DNA of 7,370 bases from CAYUYH01 sp964449175. GTDB taxonomy: Bacteria; Planctomycetota; Phycisphaerae; SM23-33. The DNA lies in assembly GCA_964449175.1 (NCBI GenBank), contig CAYUYH010000141.1:1-7370 (forward strand), written 5' to 3'. Below the pieces are notes generated by a model. It saw only the letters and a program-made list of their open reading frames with translations, searched no databases and was not told the origin of the DNA. The stretch's first letter is position 1; each line of letters opens with the position of its first letter. Made by a program: the position numbers and the translations under genes. Shown piece by piece: positions 6,077 through 7,370 of this stretch.

Positions 6077-7276
6077 CCCCACTCATCCCACTGCCTCATC
6101 GCGATCGTCCTGATTCTGACCGTGCTTGGCCTGTCGGCTCGCACCGTCTTGGCCGATGAGCCCCTCGTCGCGTCAACTGACGCTGCCCAGGTTGCCCCGG
6201 TCAATCCCGCCATCGAGAACGTTCAGCAGTACAACCGCGCGATTCACGTGATGGCGATGTTGCTGGTGGGCTTCGGATTCTTGATGGTCTTCGTCAAGAG
6301 GTACGGGCGTTCAGCGCTGACGGCCACCTACTTGCTGGTGGCCACGGCCGTCCCGCTCTACTTCCTGCTCAACAGTTCAGGCATGCTCGGGCAGACCTGC
6401 GACAGCGACATCAAACGCTTGGTGCTGGCCGAGTTCGCCGCCGCGGGTTTGCTGATCTGCGCCGGGGCGTTGCTGGGACGGATCAAGATGTGGCAGTACA
6501 TCGTGCTGGGGGTGCTGTTCGTCCCCTGCTTCAAGCTCAACGAGTGGATCGTCATAAACGGCGGGCTGGGCTTGATGAAGGCCGGAACCGTGATGGACAC
6601 GGGCGGGTCCGTGATCATCCACGCGTTCGGCGCCCTCTTCGGCCTGGGGGCCATGCTCTCGCTCACCACCACCAAGCAGTTTGAGGCCGAGATCGCAGCC
6701 GACGCAACCAGCGACCGCTACTCGCTGCTGGGCAGCATGGTGTTGTGGGTGTTCTGGCCAAGTTTCTGCGGCGCGCTGGTGCCGGCCGCCCAGGTCCCGC
6801 ACACGGCCATCAACGTCGTCCTCGCACTGTGCGGCAGCACGCTGGCAACCTACGTCGCCACGGTGACGCTGCGGCGGAAGATCTCGCCGGCCGACATCGC
6901 CAACGCCGCGCTGGCCGGAGGCGTGGCCATCGGGTCCACGTGCGACATCAAGGGCTTCTTCCTCCAGGCATTCCTCATCGGCGTCGCCGCGGGCGTCGTG
7001 TCGACGTTCGGCTTCGCCGTCATCCAGGGCAAGCTCCAGGGCCTCCTGAAGAAGACCGACACCTGTGGCGTGCTGTATCTCCACGGCATCCCGGGCCTGC
7101 TGGGCGGGCTGGTGGCCGTCGGATGCACGACGACGCCCGGCTCCCAAGTGCTGGGGATAGCCATCTCCGTGGGCATCGCACTCGTGGCCGGTGTGGTCGT
7201 CGGGAAGGTTCTGGCGCTTCTCGGCCGACGCGAGGGCTCCTACAACGACGAGGCGGAGTTCGTCGTGGCAGACTAA
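6074..7276 (+). CDS. Rh-type ammonium channel (Amt/Mep/Rh family)
   Basis: With the GTG start the product has 400 residues. Residues 8-27 are a hydrophobic signal-like segment ending TVLA before Asp28; about ten or eleven further membrane segments follow. The protein conducts NH3/NH4+ (possibly also CO2) across the inner membrane as a trimer. Rh rather than Amt identity is shown by several blocks matching Rh glycoproteins: LAEFAAAGLLICAGALLGR, LNEW, MDTGGSVIIHAFGALFGLG, YSLLGSMVLWVFWPSF, NAALAGGVAIG and DTCGVLYLHGIPGLLGG. The two pore histidines are present: His183 (in VIIHAFG) and His337 (in LYLHGIPG). Length is close to bacterial Rh50 of Nitrosomonas. No glnK/PII gene adjoins it, in keeping with Rh proteins, which are not usually PII-controlled; Amt genes usually have glnK beside them. 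The tail EGSYNDEAEFVVAD is acidic and cytoplasmic. It is transcribed separately from the nuclease gene or by read-through; no promoter was identified. Confidence 0.93.
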   Translation: MPHSSHCLIAIVLILTVLGLSARTVLADEPLVASTDAAQVAPVNPAIENVQQYNRAIHVMAMLLVGFGFLMVFVKRYGRSALTATYLLVATAVPLYFLLNSSGMLGQTCDSDIKRLVLAEFAAAGLLICAGALLGRIKMWQYIVLGVLFVPCFKLNEWIVINGGLGLMKAGTVMDTGGSVIIHAFGALFGLGAMLSLTTTKQFEAEIAADATSDRYSLLGSMVLWVFWPSFCGALVPAAQVPHTAINVVLALCGSTLATYVATVTLRRKISPADIANAALAGGVAIGSTCDIKGFFLQAFLIGVAAGVVSTFGFAVIQGKLQGLLKKTDTCGVLYLHGIPGLLGGLVAVGCTTTPGSQVLGIAISVGIALVAGVVVGKVLALLGRREGSYNDEAEFVVAD

Positions 7277-7289
7277 GCGGTCTCGGGCA

Positions 7290-7370
7290 AGTCTTGTGGA
7301 GTGGCACAGCCTTTTCAGGCTGTGCGGCCGCGAAGAACAGGCAAGAATGCCTGTTCCACCGTGCAAGACT
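7290..7370 (+). repeat. Stem-plus-two-hairpins intergenic repeat
   Basis: Ends AGTCTTG 7290-7296 and CAAGACT 7364-7370 are perfect inverted repeats. Inside are two 9-bp perfect hairpins with 4-base loops: GCACAGCCT 7304-7312 / AGGCTGTGC 7317-7325 (loop TTTC) and GAACAGGCA 7335-7343 / TGCCTGTTC 7348-7356 (loop AGAA). GTGG 7301-7304 can also pair with CCAC 7356-7359. From memory, GGCACAGCCT...AGGCTGTGC and GAACAGGCA...TGCCTGTTC pairs recur between genes in planctomycetes and related bacteria; this was not checked. It starts 13 bases after the Rh stop. The T-run lies inside a loop, so it is not a standard terminator. The outer stem may continue beyond the window edge. Confidence 0.75.

Noticed and set aside
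5227..6113. Plus-strand ORFs running from the tmRNA through the repeats into the nuclease region
   Set aside because: They cross the structured RNA and repeats in the wrong frame and have no domain content.
7304..7325. Intrinsic terminator for the Rh gene
   Set aside because: The T-run is in the loop, not after the stem, and a second hairpin and outer stem make a repeat element the better reading.
6377..7366. Long minus-strand ORF opposite the Rh gene
   Set aside because: It is a shadow of the GC-rich coding strand; the plus strand has clear Rh motifs and this one has none.
1..7370. CRISPR array
   Set aside because: No regularly spaced direct repeats were seen.

Overview
The window is GC-rich and densely coded on the + strand. 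It looks like a piece of a planctomycete-type chromosome, perhaps Phycisphaerae-like. That placement is inference. It rests on a SpoIVB/S55-like protein coupled to a secreted beta-propeller/Ig-like protein, a short tmRNA tag of the kind I associate with planctomycetes, an Rh-type ammonium channel, and a palindromic intergenic repeat I associate with such genomes. No 16S or other strict taxonomic marker is present.

Layout. (1) Positions 2-1699 hold the 3' part of a SpoIVB peptidase S55-like gene; its reading frame is open to the left edge, so the real start lies outside the window. (2) Positions 1696-3960 encode an exported propeller/Ig-like protein. Its start overlaps the previous stop (ATGA) behind a strong ribosome binding site, so the two genes are very likely translationally coupled and may act together in the cell envelope. 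(3) Positions 3992-4888 encode a 298-residue protein I do not recognise. (4) A promoter-like -10 box precedes a complete one-piece tmRNA (ssrA, 4994-5344) with acceptor stem, T-arm, pseudoknots and the tag ANTNLAMAA; its CCA end is not encoded. (5) Immediately after the tmRNA comes a compact palindromic element (5344-5436) that can fold as a three-way junction, then a purine-rich repeat motif (5437-5488), then a small free-standing GIY-YIG nuclease gene (5522-5827). (6) After a 246-base gap comes an Rh-family ammonium channel with a GTG start (6074-7276). (7) The window ends in a second stem-plus-two-hairpins repeat (7290-7370).

The ssrA, GIY-YIG and Rh genes have no obvious functional link and look like independent units. 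The part most worth following up is 5344-5827, where a structured palindromic repeat sits directly between the tmRNA 3' end and a small homing-type nuclease gene. This may be a small nuclease-associated mobile or selfish repeat unit, which I offer as a hypothesis only.
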